A DNA stretch of 31,416 nt from Cyanophora paradoxa (lineage: Eukaryota; Glaucocystophyceae; Cyanophorales; Cyanophoraceae), in NCBI GenBank assembly GCA_004431415.1, contig QPMI01000372.1, forward strand, positions 1 to 31,416. Direction: 5' to 3'. The position numbers and the translations under genes are program-made. Shown piece after piece: positions 30,301 through 31,416 of the stretch (its first letter is position 1; every line of letters starts with the position of its first letter). The notes beneath the pieces were generated by a model. It saw nothing but the letters and a program-made list of their open reading frames with translations, searched no databases and had not been told where the DNA came from.

Positions 30301-30780
30301 GCCGGCGACCTGGGTCGCGAGCACTAGTATCGTGAGCAGCCAGAAGACGAGCTTGAACTGCATCCGCATGGTCAGCGCCCGCGGCGGAGACGCGCGGAAA
30401 CGCGGGACGGGGACCTTGTCGAAGTCCGTCCCGATGATAAGCTGCGCAGTATCGAGATAATTACGTATCCATTCCGTGCTCTCCTTCGCGAAGCCTGTGT
30501 TCCCCATGGAGAGGATAGCTACTAGGTTAATGTAATCTGCGCCACGCGGATCAGCCGCCTGCCCGGGGGAGCGAGCGCAGCACACTATGGAGACTGCAAA
30601 CGTACCAATAAACATGTAAAGTGCCGTTAGAAAGTTGTGCTTGCTCCACGTTGCTCGAGCTCTTCGCTTGTCGTCCCGGGACTCCTGGCCGTATATGACG
30701 TAGAAGAACGCGAAAGCGGCCCCCTCGATCTTGGTCGACTGCAAGCCCTCGCTTTCCCGTAGCGAGCGCGTCCGGGACAT
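24366..30780 (-). CDS. TmcB/TmcC-like large multi-span membrane protein
   Basis: Resembles the tiny-macrocysts B/C family of protists: N-terminal multi-span region, TPR-like middle, further membrane spans. The start at 30780 reads MSRTRSLRESEGLQSTKIEG, then spans such as FLTALYMFIGTFAVSIVCC, WLLTILVLATQVAGAFIVY, YAPVAIVLVVLLVPECLACA and IVSLIITIGLLALFLYTAV. The family block follows: VQICHSRFVSFYKKSPL, WRKNPVVDLRFQLSCMRRTW, then NYRTLLSKFPHSKVLLRAYG. Then span WGVTVGLLLLVGCAIAMFVA, a luminal/extracellular helical region, span GAVLGASILLLFVLALGIF, a long basic/low-complexity part with RRKASLVGS, an Ala/Lys/Glu coiled coil, span YVAAFVLIGALALVNFIVCL, a second helical region and span IIEGCILAITCLLLLFLY. 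The stop is at 24366-24368. Introns: 30276-30209, 29550-29482, 29307-29234, 29162-29092, 28967-28903, 28783-28723, 27828-27754, 27447-27388 (GC), 25417-25354, 24752-24683. The part at about 26080-27100 shifts frame several times and is unresolved. Confidence 0.82.
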
Positions 30781-30819
30781 GCTGTCTTTCGTCCCTATGG
30801 ACGACTGCGGAAGAGCGGC

Positions 30820-31416
30820 GTGAGGGCACCGGATTTCGGCCCAGAGGAATGCATCCGCACCTTCCCCACTGACTTGGAGTCATCCATCTGCGAGCTCCTC
30901 CTGATGGAGGGCCTCGCGGCGGTCAGACTCCCCCGCCCGCCGGTCATGCTTTGGCGCGGTGCCACCGACATGGCGGCTAGCCGATGCCGGGGCTAACAAG
31001 CTTTGTACTGCACTGCTAAGCCAGGTTGAGAACGAGCACGCCCGATGGGATCGCAGAATGAAGCTGGTCAAGTTCGTCCAACACCTTGGCGAAGTTCCTC
31101 CTCCCGAAGTGAGGCTGGCTGCGGAACCTGGGGTGCGGCAGCTTGCGGTCTTCTGATGTATCTAAGACTCTCCTTGCAAGAGGAAGATCTGCTGGTGCCG
31201 ATCGCCTGCGTGACGTTGTGCTATTCTGCCTGCAAGCTGCAACAGCCTGCCAAGATCTTGCCAACTCCGTTCGAGTTACTGCCAAGCTCCCGGCGATTCC
31301 ACGTCGGGGGGCGGCGCTATACAAAGGTCTTGCGGCGAAGTTGCCGGCGAAAAGACTACACAGGCTTTTGACGCTAGGAGGGGGGGGAAAGGTGGGTACA
31401 CACATTTCCACGCAGC
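30820..31416 (+). CDS. Possible cyclin-like protein, 5' end unresolved, 3' partial
   Basis: The + strand has exon-like sequence directly next to the divergent Tmc start. One frame reads DFGPEECIRTFPTDLESSIC then ELLLMEGLAAVRLPRPP. A phase-0 GT-AG intron from about 30943 to 31024 joins it to VENEHARWDRRMKLVKFVQH. A GC-AG intron from about 31078 to 31129, phase 1, joins CGLLMYLRLSLQEEDLLVPI then ACVTLCYSACKLQQPAK. Short helices with MYLRLSL and ACVTLCYSACKL resemble the cyclin fold (FxRF...LAxxCLxLAxK). The phases agree, but no start codon could be fixed and the family call is tentative. Codon use here is much less GC-biased than elsewhere, as in the other first exons of the window. Confidence 0.35.

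Noticed and set aside
1-31416. Bacterial origin, suggested by high GC and YbeY, CinA, DnaJ and L3 genes
   Set aside because: Every gene is interrupted by introns with consistent phases, and DENN, Tmc and eIF2alpha kinase genes are eukaryotic. There are no operons or ribosome binding sites.

Overview
This window is nuclear DNA of a unicellular eukaryote with an extremely GC-rich, compact genome. Every recognisable protein is cut by short introns, mostly 46 to 121 bases. I could place about 75 introns by requiring the reading frame and a conserved protein sequence to continue across the join. About 17 of these begin with GC rather than GT. The lineage cannot be fixed from sequence alone. Composition, tiny introns, the GC-AG fraction and the gene set (HRI-like eIF2alpha kinase, TmcB-like membrane protein, DENN protein, organellar uL3 and YbeY) suit a GC-rich microalga such as a haptophyte or pelagophyte, or another GC-rich protist. 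That is inference.

Layout, left to right: (1) + strand, 3' part of a CinA-domain/nucleotidyltransferase fusion, to 1307. (2) - strand, unknown disordered protein, about 1461-2758. (3) + strand, HRI/GCN2-type eIF2alpha kinase, 3289-5980. (4) - strand, conserved protein of unknown function with CxxC pairs, 6066-9014. (5) + strand, Ulp2/SENP-like protein that seems to have lost its catalytic residues, about 9530-11528. (6) - strand, YbeY-family protein, 11616-13151. (7) + strand, tiny single-span membrane protein with two near-identical introns around an 18-base exon, 13745-14103. (8) - strand, organelle-targeted J-protein, 14279-16636. (9) - strand, organellar ribosomal protein uL3, 16963-18614. 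(10) + strand, DENN-domain protein with IQ motifs, 18749-23105. (11) - strand, very large TmcB-like multi-span membrane protein, 24366-30780. (12) + strand, start of a possible cyclin-like gene running off the right edge.

Genes alternate strand almost strictly. Convergent neighbours end 85 to 175 bases apart, except the DENN/Tmc pair, which is separated by 1.26 kb holding repeats and an AT-rich island. Divergent neighbours share 130 to 600 base promoter regions. GC content follows this: promoters and first exons are moderate, while gene bodies and 3' ends are extreme.

The genes do not form one pathway. Three concern organelle gene expression or protein quality (YbeY, uL3, J-protein), one stress-regulated translation (eIF2alpha kinase), one membrane traffic (DENN) and one membrane sensing (Tmc). 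The most unusual content is the intron population itself: many GC-AG introns, donor sites without the usual AAGT, inverted-repeat ends in some introns, and a pair of related introns consistent with introner-like spread.
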